The notes: generated by a model from the letters alone, not told the origin. A stretch of DNA of 64,000 nucleotides from Piezodorus guildinii (GCA_023052935.1 CM041292.1:199880299-199944298), one strand, 5' to 3'. Positions 22,418 to 34,439 are shown, counted from the stretch's first letter. A program made the numbers and translations.

Positions 22418-23327
22418 AAATCTGGTGCGGGCAACACACGACTTTCACTTACCTCCATTTTAAAAATCAATGAAAGAATTTTCAAATACAGCTAGAGATA
22501 AAAATACGTGAAATTATTAAAGAATCAATTAAATTGAATTTATATAGAAACATGTGTTTTATTAAAAAATCTATTATATTGTTATCTAAAATAATCAGTT
22601 AGTTTTATCTTCTTTTCATCACTCTCTATTAACTTTTAAAAGCTTGATTGTAAGATAATATTTTTTCTAAAATCTTTAGCTTTCCAACGGTATATCATAT
22701 ATGTATATTACTACTGCTCTTATGTTCAAAAACAAAAAATTTCATTAAAAATATATTTTTTCAATTTTTTCCTTTAGATGGGTATCGAATTTATTCAATT
22801 TATATATTTACCTGTTTTTCATCAGCGTTAACAAGATAATATAGTTATTTTTATAGAATCAACAAAATTAACGGTACTTTAGGGGAAGAAAATTTAAAAT
22901 ATCGGCATTTAAGCCCTGTCAAACCATTTTTATTCCAAATGAAACCTAAATGTTATTAAAGCCCATTAAATTGTACATCGATATAGCGAGTTTAATCAAA
23001 ATCGTCGGAACAGTTTTTGAGAAAATCGAAAAAAGGTGCAAATTGCATGGTATAAAGTGGCTCTTCTGGTAAGCTCATTTTGATGAAAAAGGTTTTGTAA
23101 TGTCTCGGGCGTATATTTGTCTTAAATATGAAATTTCAGTTTCATAGGAATTACCGTTTCCACCCGGTAGTTACCACACACACACACACACACAGACCTT
23201 TTTTGCGGGACTTGGTTATTTGGACTCAGGGGACCCTAAAATGTGTATTTCCGTTGAAAACTGGAACTCGAAAATTTTCACGATCGCAATACTTTCCCTT
23301 ACTATATATAGTAAGTGAAAGTAAAAA
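22418..23327 (+). repeat. Family A element, full length
   Basis: It runs from AATCTGGTGCGGGCAACACACG to ACTATATATAGTAAGTGAAAGTAA, with a (CA)n tract at 23,174-23,192. The sequence from 22,350 to about 22,460, covering 70 bp of outer flank plus the first ~40 bp, is identical to 8009-8118. Confidence 0.87.
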
Positions 23328-23672
23328 TATTATGTAGCAAATCGTACGTAAGTTGCTAAAATAAATGGAAAGTTGTTATAAACTAATAGTGTTAATAATT
23401 ATTTTTACTTTTAGATCGTTTCACAAAAATATTAGTTTCACTATAAACTAAATGGGAATCGAATTAACGTTAATACATTTAAATGTATTTAGTAAAAGTT
23501 CTTATGAAATTTAAATTTCTAATAAACCGAATAAAATAGGAATCGTTAAACATGACAAACCAACAAAGATTTGTCTTACTCGGAGTTTTTCTACTTTGAA
23601 ATATTTCAAGCTGGTTAGATATTATTTTAATTAACCATTAAATGGAAATACATGTATTTTAATCCTTGTTTA

Positions 23673-23958
23673 GGGATCACTTGTAGCTGGGTGGCTAGCG
23701 TAACAGCCTCTCATGCTGAAGGTCACGGGTTCAAACCCGCAAGTGGTCCTAGGATTTTTTAATGGGAGTAAAAAATCCTTAGTTACGCCGTCCTTCGGAG
23801 GGGACGTTAAAAGGTGGTCCCGAGCCTGTGCGATGTCAGGTACTCGTTAAAGATCCCTATCCTAATAAAACCTGAATAGGCAAAATTTAGGACTCCCACT
23901 GTAGCATCGTCCGATTAGCCATAGTAGCATAAAGTGACGTTAAATAAAAAAAAAAAAA
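23673..23958 (+). mobile_element. SINE-1, young copy with a perfect target-site duplication
   Basis: This is the best complete SINE-1 in the window. A 13-bp TSD, TAATCCTTGTTTA, lies at 23,660-23,672 and 23,959-23,971. The head GGGATCACTTGTAGCTGGGTGGCTAGCG holds the A box and GGTTCAAACCC (about 23,729) is a consensus B box. The body has CCTTCGGAGGGGACGTTAAA and the tail GACGTTAAATAAAAAAA. It is transcribed by pol III if active and depends on a LINE partner for reverse transcription; which LINE is not clear. Confidence 0.93.
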
Positions 23959-24309
23959 TAATCCTTGTTTATTCTAGAAGCGATTAGTTAGGAGTGTAGA
24001 AAGTAGGGGTGTTTTTTTATATCCTTTTTCTCTATTGAATCTTGAAAGCGGTGGGCCTTGTCTGGATGTTACGAGACGTTACATTTACTACTAGGAACCC
24101 GAACCCTCTCTTCTGTACTCGGAAAAATTTTACATTTTCAAAATGTGTATATGAATAAATAGGTTTCAATAAGAAAAGCTGAAACCATTAACGGTTTATT
24201 ATGCTAACCGTAATAACCAGCTAAACTTTCCGTTTATTTTCCGCCTTGTGTTTTGTAGTTATGATAGGGTGATGTAGAAAAAAAAAAATTATAGATATTA
24301 TATGAAATT

Positions 24310-24530
24310 TTTTTTTTTTTTAACTTAATATTTTTATTTGCACCTGTATATGTTACAATCAGCAAATGAGTTATATATGATAAACATAGCATGGGTTGGC
24401 ATGAGGGAGATAGTACCCAGTGGTGCATCCTCCTGACATTCAAAAACAAACTATTTTTTCAGGCTAGGAGGTCCCTCATCCAACTCCTTTTCAGCCTACG
24501 CCGAGTTATGTATGGTATGTCAGTTGTAGC
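24310..24530 (-). pseudogene. Jockey-type LINE 3' terminus
   Basis: A poly(T) at 24,311-24,322 marks the tail of a minus-strand element. About 190 bp inward the minus strand reads 'RRLKRSWMRDLLA' then a stop, matching the 'PPRRLKRxWPRDLL' C-terminus of the Jockey-type elements here. Only the last ~40 codons and the 3' UTR remain. Confidence 0.65.
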
Positions 24531-24544
24531 CATGTTTTGTACTA

Positions 24545-25165
24545 TATGAAATGAAAAGTAATTTTTTTCTGGGACGAGTAGTCCCCTAAGAATAACGAGA
24601 AAAGTACAATGTAAATAATAATTGTCTGGTCGTTTAAGACTTCAGTTTGACAATAAAAGACGACAGGTCTTGCGACAATGAATAGTTATCATCTATAGAT
24701 TTTAAATATTACATATGTTGGGAAGATTGATGCTTTACGAGATGGAGAAATAGTTGGTGTTTGAAAGTGGATAATGATAAGGATTTACGAATGGATACAG
24801 GCAAGGCATTGCAAAATAGAGTAGCACGAATAATAAAGGATTTTTTGAAGGTGATCTGTGAGAAGGTATATACAAGTTTATAGGTTGGGATCTAGTGTTT
24901 ACTGAATGGACAGAGGAACAAGTGGTAAGCATAAGAATATAAGGAGATTTTTCTGTATTGAAAAATCCGAAGAGACTGACATCAAGGAGGTACTGCCGAC
25001 GAAAAGAGGGATAGAGCCAATTCAACTCGGTATACCTTCTAGAAACATGCGAGCGCCTGGGGATTCCACATGTGAATCTAATGAAACAATTCATAAGTCT
25101 TTTGTGCCACATATCGAATTTCTCAGAGACCCCGCCATAACATAACAAATCTAAATCAATTTTTG
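24545..25165 (-). pseudogene. LINE C-terminal fragment (family L3)
   Basis: A minus-strand open frame (24,735-25,178, 147 aa) reads 'YGGVSEKFDMWHKRLMNCFI', 'SRRYTELNWLYPSFRRQYLL' and then a 'LYIPSHRSPSKN..' segment. That order (post-RT, 'YTELNWLP..RR', 'RN..SF..WN.LP') is the C-terminus of CR1-group LINEs. Similar tails are at 36,100-36,870 and 63,640-63,990; all share a 'TTCTGGGAC..AGTCCC' 3' UTR or the preceding segment. Later sequence is frameshifted. Confidence 0.7.
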
Positions 25166-25338
25166 ATTTGTTAACCAATTTATGATTCTAATTTCTGCCA
25201 ATGATTAGATATGATAATGAATAGTCATTTTATATCAATTACTATTATAGAAGAGTAATTTAGGATATGATTATATCAATTGGAACATTCTCTTCTAATT
25301 ATGTTTATATGTATTTATTTATCAAAACATGTCAAAAA

Positions 25339-25387
25339 TAAATCTTATTACGTTTCGAGGTACCCTATGCCTCATCTTCAGATTTTC
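25339..25387 (-). ncRNA. Hammerhead ribozyme motif, left arm
   Basis: On the minus strand: CTGAAGA (fits the CUGANGA core), stem II TGAGG..CCTC closed by CATAGGGTA, then GAAACGTA. Stem I can pair AAAT with ATTT after an internal loop. Stem III is only ACGT, which is self-complementary, so efficient cleavage would need a dimer, as described for Penelope-type hammerheads. Confidence 0.65.
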
Positions 25388-25773
25388 AATATTATCTAAA
25401 ATATAATTGAATAAATATTATAACTAATTATATATACATTAAGAACATATTATCTATAAATTAGAAACAATTTATCATTTAAACTATTTACATTCTGTTT
25501 AATACTATATATATACTTACATTTATTTCCATATTGTATCTCAATATAGGTCATTTAATATTATAATTTATTCACATTAAGTTCATATATATGAATAGTA
25601 ATTCTATCAAATTCTAACTTTTCACTATCACATATTAATTTTTCCTGTGCACTTGCAACTATCATGTATACTAAAATAGTCTTTATCTAATACCTTTCTT
25701 GTGCTAATCAATGTTTTCAAATAGTATATATAATTAGTTATAATATTTATTCAATTATATTTTAGATAATATT

Positions 25774-25822
25774 GAAAATCTGAAGATGAGGTATAGGGTA
25801 CCTCGAAACGTAATAAGATTTA
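25774..25822 (+). ncRNA. Hammerhead ribozyme motif, right arm
   Basis: It has the same core as the left arm but on the plus strand: CTGAAGA at 25,780-25,786, stem II GAGG/CCTC around a loop GTATAGGGTA (one base different from the left arm), and GAAACGTA at 25,805-25,812. All invariant core residues are kept. Confidence 0.65.
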
Positions 25823-26166
25823 TTTTTGACAGGGAAAGTTCTGCGCATGCGCATGAGTATAGCGGTCATCTTTCAAGTCGGCTCTTGGATTTCTTGCTTT
25901 TTCAGTTGGATATCACTTCAGAACAGTCTTGAAAACATCACCAGGCTTCAGGATAACAACAACAGTAAATATTGGAGCAAACAACGGTAAGTTGGGCTAC
26001 AATTTGCACCGTAAAGTGAATGCTGAGTCACCTCTTCATATCAGCTGATTGCCAATAGCTGGGCAAGGCTGGTCTTGCTTAACTTTTCTTAAGTTATTTT
26101 TTCCCCCAACATCTGGTTATTATTTAATTATTTTCCTTACATGAAATGCGATATTATCATCAAGTA

Positions 26167-27449
26167 ATGTCCTCCAAAGCTTCAACTAAAAGATCTAGAT
26201 CTAGTGGTTCAATCCCGTCTCCTACGAAACAAAGACCTCGCCGTGATACTAATAAAAGATTACAAGCAACCCCTTCGGGTACTAATTCAGAATCTGAACC
26301 ACAACCTGGCACATCGTCACAAGGGATGACTGACGAATCACCGTTTTTCACCCCAAATCCTTTTCAGATTTTACATAACGAAAAAGAAAACATGGAATCT
26401 GCTCCTTTACCTAGTGAACCACGACCCCCTCCAATATTTGTCAAAAATATTAAAAATTTCCAGTTGTTGTGTACACAATTGAACAAAATTACCGATTCTA
26501 CAGCTACTACTGTATGAGTAGAATTAATGACACCAAAATATCTCCTACTACTGCCGAGACATATAGAAAAATAGTGAAATATCTAACTGATACCAAAGCG
26601 GATTTCCATACCTACCAGCTACGCCAAGAGAGAGCTTTAAGGGTTGTAATCAAAAACTCACACCCCTCGACACCAGTTGAAGCTATTAAAGAAGAATTAA
26701 CGGAGATAGGCTATAAAGTGCGGCAAGTTACTAATATCCTAAAGGACGAAATTCCACTACCTCTCTTTTTCGTGGACTTGGAGCCATCGGAAGGAGTTGA
26801 ACAAATCTATGACCTCAATAGATTGTACTATACCAGCGTAAGAGTTGAAAAACCTTACATAAAGAAGGAGATAGTTCAGTGCCATAACTGTCAAGCATAT
26901 GGTCATACTAAAAGTTATTGTCATCACATACCTCGATGCGTGAAATGCGGTGAACAGCACAAGTCTGTGGAGTGTACAAAACCAAAATCAACACCAGCTG
27001 TATGTGCTCATTGCCTCAAGGACCACCCAGCCAACTATAAAGGATGCCAAATTTATAAGGAACTGAGGACCAGGTTTCAAAAACCTCAAGTACTGGATGA
27101 AACAGCAAGACAAGTAAGAAACAGAAGAGAACCCTCAAAACTTATTGATGCCAATGTATCATTTGCCCACCTACTTGGAGGTGGGAATCAAAGTACTGAA
27201 GCCGTGGCCCTGCCGGAACTACAGAATGTACCTCAATCCATTCCACATATACCTCTTCCTCAAAATGTAACCAATCCTAAAAATCCTAATCAACCACAAA
27301 TCTCTCATATCTCTCCTCCTTCAAATGCCACAGACCTTACCAGTTTGATGACATCCTTTATTTCCGAAATTAAATCCCTTGTTATGCCCCTAATATCACT
27401 CCTTACGAATCTCGTATCAAATCTCATTCCTGCCTTAAAAAAACCATAA
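26167..27449 (+). pseudogene. ORF1, gag-like zinc-knuckle protein of J1 (one frameshift)
   Basis: It encodes the nucleic-acid-binding structural protein that coats the retrotransposon RNA. I start at MSSKAS (26,167), the first ATG in a sensible context; an in-frame ATG at 26,146 would add seven residues. The N-terminus is Ser/Pro/Thr-rich and disordered. Reading changes frame at about 26,505-26,520, where a stop ends the first frame. Beyond it come three CCHC-type zinc knuckles (C..C....H....C near 26,879-26,920; a second near 26,936; a third near 27,002) and a Pro/Asn-rich tail. The stop TAA (27,447-27,449) directly abuts the ORF2 ATG, suggesting termination-reinitiation. The single frameshift inactivates it. 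Confidence 0.88.
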
Positions 27450-30131
27450 ATGACCTCACCTAATTCCTTATCCATTCTCCTTTGGAATGCGAATGGTGTT
27501 AGAACTCACACTGACGAACTTACATCCTTACTGCGAGACAAAAACATTGATGTTGCACTCATTACTGAAACTAGACTAACCACTAAACAGTACTTTAAAA
27601 TACCAGTATACACGACATACCGGACAGACCATCCAAACGGCAAAGCCCATGCCGGTACTGCTGTCATAGTCCGCCGATCCCTCACCCATCACTTACACCC
27701 AATTTCCGCCCACGATTACCTACAAGCAACTTCCATTGTTATCAAAACCTTTTCCTTTCCGCTTATCATCGCATCAGCATACTGCCCTCCTAAACATCCC
27801 ATTTCCTCTGCCCAATTTGAATCCTTTCTCAACTACTTGGGTAATCACTTCATTTTGGGTGCAGACTTAAACGCTAAGAACCAACAGTGGGGTTCTAGAA
27901 CCACCAATTCTCGTGGACGGACATTGCAGTCTGCACTCAACTCCCGACGCTTTCATCTCCTACCTCCCGATTCTCCTACCTACTGGCCAACAGATCCTAA
28001 CCGTAATCCTGACATCCTCGACTTCTTCATCCACAGCGGATTAGGCTCTCTTAATTTTTCCATAGCTCGCCTTGATGAACTATCCTCTGATCATAGTCCA
28101 TTGATTCTAAATGTATCCATAACACCTATTCCTAAACCTATCCCACCGTCATTCATTAGAGGCCCTGTCAACTGGAACCTCTTCCGCGAAATCCTCACTA
28201 ATGATATTGACCTCAGAGTGATTCTCAAAACCCCAAATGACCTTGACGACGCCGTATATTCCTTTACAACCGCTATTCAACAAGCCGCCTGGACTGCCTC
28301 CTCTCCCAAACAATCCCAAATAATTCCTTATAAAAGCCATTTACCACAACACCTGACAGATCTCATCAACAGCAAACGCCGAGCCAGAACATTATGGCAA
28401 CGCACCCGCCACCCAGAGGATCGCCGCTCCTATAACTTTTTTTGTAGAAAATTTAAAGCGGGAGTTGGCGATCTTCCGATCCCAATCCTACAATACCTAC
28501 CTCTCCTCTCTCTCGACACGTGACAATTCCCTGTGGAATGTCACGAAGAGAATCCTAAAATCCCCCCTGATATCCCATCCTCTCCGGCGTAGTGATAATT
28601 CCTGGGCTGCTTCTGACAAAGATAGGGCCCAGGAATTTGCACTATACCTTTCCAAGGTATTCACTCCTCATTCTGATCTCAATCCAACCCATACCGCAAT
28701 AGTTGAAGAGTTCCTTACGTCACCGATACCAATTTCCTTACCACCTAAAGCAATCAATCCCTCTGAGGTCAAATATCTGCTTCAAAAGCTTCCTCTCCGT
28801 AAATCCCCTGGATACGATCTCCTTACTCCTCAAATCCTAAGACAACTTCCACCTAAAGCCATTACATTCCTTACATATATATATATAACTGTATCCTACG
28901 CACTACCTATTTCCCTCTGTTGTGGAAACACTCGACTATCATCCTTTTCCTAAAACCAGGCAAACCATCCAACTGTACGTCATCCTACAGTGCTATTAGC
29001 CTTCTTCCGATCCTCTCCAAAATCTTCGAAAAACTCCTATTAAAACGAATCCTAGCCAAATTTCACAATTTTCCTTCACACCAGTTTGGATTCCGTCCTC
29101 AACATTCCACGGTTCAGCAAGGACTCCGAGTTGTAGACCACATTTCTTCCGCCCTTGAGTGCAAGGAATATTGTTCGGGTGCCTTTCTGGACATAGCTCA
29201 AGCTTTTGACCGGGTGTGGCACCCGGGACTGCTCTTTAAGCTCAAAACCCATTTACCTCAATCCTTATACCTAATCCTCCGATCCTATTTATCCAACCGC
29301 TCCTTCCGAGTTCGCTGTGGTTCCGAATTTTCCGAACAATATACTGTTGAGGCCGGTGTTCCTCAAGGCAGCGTCTTAGGACCCGTCCTCTACATCCTCT
29401 TCACCGCCGATATCCCTACCGATCCCAATACCTTTCTGGCAACATTTGCTGATGACACAGCCATTTTATCATCCAATTCCGATCCCGAAGCAGCATCGCT
29501 AAATCTCCAAAAGCACCTTTCCCTTGTCGAAGATTGGTGCAATGCTTGGCGCATTAAGGTGAACGAAAGCTAATGCACTCACGTCACATTCACCCTTCGA
29601 CGCAAATCCTGTCCAACGGTTAATTTCAATTCCATACCGCTTCCTTCCTCAGACACATTCCGGTATCTCGGCTTTTTACTAGACAAAAGACTGACGTGGA
29701 ATCCACATACAAGACTAAAAAGAAAAGAATTCAACCGCAGATTCAGCCAGTTATACAGACTACTAAACAGAAAATCTCATCTTACAGTTGACAACAAATT
29801 ACTAATATACAAGACAGTACTGAAACCTATATGGACCTACGGACTTGAACTGTGGGGAACAGCTAAACATTCTAACATCAAACGCATCCAATCCTTCCAA
29901 TCCAAAGTCCTCCGAACAATAGTTAATGCTCCTTATTACGTTACCAACTGTACCCTACACCATGACCTTAATATTCCGTTTGTTTTAGACCTGGTACCAT
30001 CCAAATTTTCCAAATTTCATCAGAACCTTAGTCATCATCCTAACCCTCTAGCGCAATCCCTATCCAGCACCACCCATCCCTACAATCCTCCTCGAAGATT
30101 GAAACGGCAGTGGCCACGAGACCTATTGTAA
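27450..30131 (+). pseudogene. ORF2, endonuclease-reverse transcriptase of J1 (lightly damaged)
   Basis: The N-terminal ~230 residues are an APE-type endonuclease: 'LLWNANGVR' (27,480), 'LITETRL', 'FILGADLNAKN' and 'SDHSPL' (28,088) supply the expected Asn, Glu, Asp and His residues for nicking target DNA. The RT follows: 'LDIAQAFDRVWH' (first catalytic Asp, 29,188), 'GVPQGSVLGP' (29,356) and 'FADDTAIL' (29,446). The C-terminus ends 'PPRRLKRQWPRDLL'. Two frameshifts (near 28,465 and near 28,880 in a TA run) cancel each other and one nonsense codon TAA lies at 29,571-29,573; the frame is otherwise open to 30,131. It has about the usual Jockey ORF2 length. Confidence 0.9.
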
Positions 30132-30635
30132 AGATTTAAACTGGAGTTCTGACAATGGTCAGATCCTCCACTCATGTACGGTACGTTTGTGGCTACAGCG
30201 CCCTAACTCAGCCTCCACTGGCTCAGACCAGTGATGCGGCTGAGATAGAGGCGCTGGGATCTCTTGGGTTCCGCTTTTTCCTCCACAAGTGGAGGGAAAA
30301 GCGCTTGCTGGGGTCCCTTTAGCAATTGTATACATTGTATATAGTTATGATTGTGTGTAAGATGTTTATTTATTTGCCAACTTTTTATTTATCTCAATAA
30401 TAGGTTTTTGTTTCGATTTGTTTTGTTTTTTATTTATTATTATTATTTTATTGTATATATATGAATTTATTTATGTTCTATTTCATGTAATTTGACCATT
30501 ATTATTATTGTCTGTATATATAGTATGAATTTGGTCTCTTATCAATATTATTATTGTTCATTTTGTAACAAATTGTAATATATCTCAACAAAAATAATAA
30601 AAAAAAAAAAAAAATTTTTGACAGGTTTTGATAAA

Positions 30636-31276
30636 TGAATAGTCATTACATAATAAACATAATATTTTCTCGCTAAGTGCACTATTAATTACGATGAACT
30701 CATAATCCCAAAATAATAGACTATTAATTGGTCAAACTGAATTTTTTTAAACATATATGACGCCATATTTGAATTGCAACATTGCGAAGCAGTGGCAGAT
30801 CGCTATTACTGTATCGAACAGCGTGACAAAAATAACTAAATACATTTTCTTGAAAGGAACAAATCAAATACACAAACAGAGCATACAAAATATTAAAGAT
30901 TATGTTTTTAAAGTCACCAATCGAAATTAGTACTTGCGCTAGCTAAACAGAGCATTAAAGATTACAGATGGTATTAAATGGCCAACCATCCTTAAAAAAG
31001 TAAATAAATAGTAAGAAAGAAAGTTTAAACTGTAACGACAAATTCAAATAAAACTGAACAGTTTATGCCTCATTGCCATTAAAATATTTCATGGCCTCCT
31101 AAATTATTCCAAGTAACTATTATTATCATTCAAGCGTATCTATGGTTAGGAACCTTTAAATCTTCTAATATACGAGGCATGTTTTTTAAGTAAGTACCGT
31201 TTTGGAATTAAAAAATCACACTTGACTTCGACGAGACACTTGCCCACCACTGTTTATTGGCGACAACCAAACTCCA
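30636..31276. other. AT-rich spacer
   Basis: After the 12-bp repeat closing the hammerhead element nothing was recognised. Short repeats such as 'CAAACAGAGCAT' and 'CTAAACAGAGCATTAAAG' occur at 30,872 and 30,944. Confidence 0.4.
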
Positions 31277-31325
31277 AATGCTTTCCCTTACTATATATTT
31301 CATATATAGGCAAGTGAAAGTAAAA
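31277..31325 (+). repeat. Family A terminal fragment
   Basis: Only the last ~50 bp of family A are present: TTTCCCTTACTATATATTTCATATATAGGCAAGTGAAAGTAA. The palindrome is longer here because of an inserted TTTCATATATAG, a subtype also seen at 34,120 and 39,800. Confidence 0.75.
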
Positions 31326-32092
31326 TTGGATGTTTAATATTTGCAATGAATTCATTGAGAACTCCCAACACACATGCATTTAATGCATTTTCGAAGAAAA
31401 AAAATAATTATATTTTTGATTAATAATAATAATAAATAAATTAAGAATAATGAGGTCTTTCATCAGAAAATATGGGTGCCTAAATTTTCTCTGCACATGA
31501 AAGCACTCTTCTTTTGTCAGCGAAAGTTGAATTAGAAGACACATACTAATTGACGAGATCCAGTGAATCATGAATGAGCGAAATATTAATGACTAAAAAC
31601 TGACAGAGAAAGTGATAAATATTTACAGAATGCAAAGAGTCACAGCCAAGACATTGTTTTCCGCTTATCTCCATTGTCTATCGTCTCTATAGCTCATTTC
31701 TTTTAGAGCTGACAATTAATGGCTGTCATCTCATAAATCCGTCGTAATAAATTTGTTTTTAATGGTATAATTTATGGCAAACATATAGATAATTCTCACA
31801 TGTGACAATCCTAAATATGACTCAATAATTGAGACGTTGTTTTCCAAATGATCCTATATCCACTCCGAAACATTTGACAAGAAGCACACAAATTCTTATT
31901 AATTTATCGTTAAACCAATTTATTTGATTATTTTCGCATTTTTATAAAAAAAAAAATTAATCACATTCGTTTTTTTTTATGGACTAGTGTGTTTTTTAGA
32001 TAAAATTGACGGATGACGGCTATAGGAATAACTAAATCTTAGATTAGAATATGTGAATATATAAATTTCCTAAAAATTTTCTTTTAGTAATA
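31326..32092. other. AT-rich spacer
   Basis: No recognised feature. Confidence 0.4.
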
Positions 32093-32800
32093 ATAATAAT
32101 AATAATAGGCTTACCGAAACCGAAGGTTCGATACCGATGCCACTAAATTCCGCCTACACAGACTCGTCCAATGTTCACCGTTCAAGCCCAAGACCCCGAG
32201 ATCAGCCTTAACGCAATTGTCCCATCGACGCTTCGGCCTACCTTTCGGACGCCTACCAGTCGAATCAACGAGTACCAACTTTCACGGAATCCGTTCCTCA
32301 CCGAGCCAAAAAAACTTTACCCATTTGAGTCTCCGCGATGCTATCAACTCCATTATATTCACAGGATACAAGTTCCACAATTCCGCGTTCTGCAACCTTC
32401 GGAACTCCCTAGTGGCCTCATCTCTCTTCGTACTAAATATTTTACGCAGTACTTTATTTTCGAAAACCTTAAGCCGTTGTTCCATTTCCCACCTTTAACC
32501 GGGACTTTATTTCTTCCTGGATTTCATTTTTTCTTGTTATCATTGAACCTAAATACTTGAATTTCTCTACGTGCTTAAAAGTATGCTCTGATATATCAAT
32601 ATCACCAAGATCGCCACCGTTTCTGCTACTAATCATATATTTCGTCTTATCGGTATTTAATTCGAGTCCTATTTCTTTACCGATTTTTATTAACACACTT
32701 GTATTTAGTTGTATGGTTTCCGTGTTGGTAATTATGGTTTCTTTTAGTAACTTTTGGAAATTAGTCTCAATTGCACGCAATCAACAAATCTTAATATTTT
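32093..32800 (-). pseudogene. RTE-like LINE fragment with (TAA)n tail
   Basis: The minus strand encodes 'IGLELNTDKTKYMISSRNGG', '..FKYLGSMITRKNEIQEEIKS' and then, after a deletion and frameshift, 'LKVFENKVLRKIF..RDEATREFRRL' and '..ASRRLKW'. The 3' end is a short trinucleotide run (ATA)n at 32,091-32,108 rather than poly(A), as in RTE-type elements. The junction fusing 'KSRLKVGN' to 'EQRLKVF' is shared with the copy at 34.4 kb. Confidence 0.8.
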
Positions 32801-32937
32801 ATCATTATTTATAGAAGTTTTGACGGTGCAATGAGATTTACTATCTGCTTCTACAATAAGCAAATATGCTGACAAATGATATGTAAGTGCGAAACTGCAT
32901 AAGATAATATAAAATAGATTTAAAAAAAGAAATAACA

Positions 32938-33190
32938 ATCAGTATATCAGGTCTCTTGGCCAGCGCCTCGATAATCTTCTGGGCGGATTATATGGGTTTG
33001 CGGCAGTGGACAGGTTCTGAGTCAGCGGGTTTGGATTTAGGGTCAGTCTGTCATGAAATTTATTGTAGCGATCAGTGGCAGTTGCAATGAGCAATGGAAT
33101 GTCCAGGTCGGTATGTAGTGTCTCGTTGGATACGTAAAAAGGGGCATTTACAATTTTCCTATGTAATTTTGATTGAATTGCAATAATGTA
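32938..33190 (-). pseudogene. Third Jockey-type LINE, C-terminal fragment (J3)
   Basis: The minus strand reads 'IVNAPFYVSNETLHTDLDIP', '..RYNKFHDRLTLNPNPLTQ' and 'NPYNPPRRLSRRWPRDLIY' then a stop. This is the same C-terminal module as J1 but a separate family by sequence. It is truncated on both sides. Confidence 0.8.
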
Positions 33191-33388
33191 TTTTAATAAA
33201 ACGCTCTTTAAGGTTTCACTGTGATATCTGTTTTTTTGTTTGTTTTTTTCAACAAACAGTTACATTAAAAAAGTTATTTTGCATTTAACTAATACAAAAC
33301 TCAAGCAGTGTAATCGAACATACTTTTACTCACTCGAACACGAGCAAATAATTACCTCCTTTGAACGGCTTTGGCACGAGAAAATAAA

Positions 33389-34161
33389 AAAAATCTGGTG
33401 CGCGCAACACACGACTTTCACTTACGTCCGGGGTTACAATCTATTTAGGAATTTTTAAAAACATTTAGAGATGAAAATAAATCGATAAGGAATTATTTTA
33501 ATAGAAACATGTGCTTTATTAATTATCTATTATATTATTATCTACGACAATCAGTTAGATTAATCGGCTTTTCGTCACTCTCCGTTAACTTTTACAATTA
33601 TGTGTTTACTATGATATTTTTTTCTAAAATCTTTAGCTTTCCAACGGTATATTATACATCTATATTACTCGTTTTATGTTCCAAAACTCAAATATTGCAT
33701 GAAAAAATATTTTTGCTTTTTTCTTTTATCGTTTCAGAATATTTCAGGCCATGCCAGACTATTTCAATCAAAATGAAACCTACATGATATTAAAGCCCAT
33801 TAAATTTTACATCGATATAGAGAATTTTAATAATAATAATTAGAGCCGTTTTTGAGAAAATAGTAAAAAGGTGTAAAATGCATGTTACATAGTACATCTT
33901 TCGGTCAGCTGATTTTGATGATAAAGTTTCTGTAACATCTCGGGCGTATAATTGCCTTAAATATGAAATTTCAGTTTCAGAGGACTTTTCGTTTTCGCCC
34001 GGGAATTACCACACACAAACCTTTTTGCAGGACTTGGTCATTTGGACTCTGGGGACCCTAAAACGTTTATTTCCGTTGAAAACTGGAATTCGAAAATGTT
34101 TACGATCGCAATACTTTCCCTTACTACTATAGATTTCATATATAGATAGTGAAAGTAAAAA
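33389..34161 (+). repeat. Family A element, shortened and diverged subtype
   Basis: It runs from AATCTGGTGCGCGCAACACACG to AGTGAAAGTAA. It lacks ~130 bp in the middle and carries only 'CACACACAAACC' instead of a long (CA)n. The terminal palindrome is of the longer TTTCATATATAG subtype. Confidence 0.8.
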
Positions 34162-34204
34162 TTGGGTTAGTAAAAAACATTAAAATGATTAAAAAAACAC
34201 CAAA

Positions 34205-34378
34205 ATAGGTGAGTTTTTTATAGGGAGAAAAATCCTTGGTTATACCTTCCTTCGGAGGATTCGTAAAGTGGTGGTCCGACACTGAAGATCTCTGTCAATA
34301 TTAAATCTGAATTAACGACATTCAGGACTCTCACATCGTCGGATTAGCCACAGCAACATTAAGTGACGTTAAATGAAT
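34205..34378 (+). mobile_element. SINE-1 body fragment
   Basis: It has 'AAAAATCCTTGGTTATACC', TTCCTTCGGAGGATTCGTAAA and the tail GTCGGATTAGCCACAGCAACATTAAGTGACGTTAAAT. The tRNA-like head is missing. Confidence 0.75.
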
Positions 34379-34439
34379 AGACTACCATGTCAGGTTATAA
34401 AAATGGTTATAAATGTGTATACACCGTTGGAAAGACAAG

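Larger units (their letters stand above)
25230..25832. mobile_element. Penelope-like or retrozyme-like inverted-repeat element with hammerhead motifs
   Basis: Two arms in inverted orientation (about 25,319-25,445 and 25,730-25,832) each carry a hammerhead-type core. The right arm is cut by the Jockey insertion and finishes at 30,625-30,635. A 12-bp direct repeat, TGAATAGTCATT, lies outside both ends (25,218-25,229 and 30,636-30,647), giving an element of ~610 bp without the LINE. There is no reading frame. Hammerheads in Penelope-like LTR-like repeats and in small retrozymes are established; assignment here is inference from motif and layout. Confidence 0.65.
25833..30614 (+). mobile_element. 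Near full-length Jockey-clade non-LTR retrotransposon (family J1)
   Basis: A perfect 10-bp TSD, TTTTTGACAG, lies at 25,823-25,832 and 30,615-30,624. The 4.78 kb element has a 5' UTR (25,833-26,166), a gag-like ORF1, an endonuclease-RT ORF2 starting directly after the ORF1 stop, a ~470-bp 3' UTR and a poly(A) tail. No RNase H domain is present, which fits the Jockey clade. Only about four disabling lesions are present, so it inserted fairly recently. It sits inside the hammerhead element. A 5'-truncated sister copy lies at 57.5 kb. Confidence 0.92.

Noticed and set aside
23673..23760. tRNA gene
   Set aside because: A and B boxes are present but the segment lacks a proper cloverleaf end and continues into the SINE-1 body with poly(A) and TSD.
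27450..28523. Host endonuclease gene
   Set aside because: It continues into reverse transcriptase after a frameshift and lies between TSDs; part of the Jockey element.
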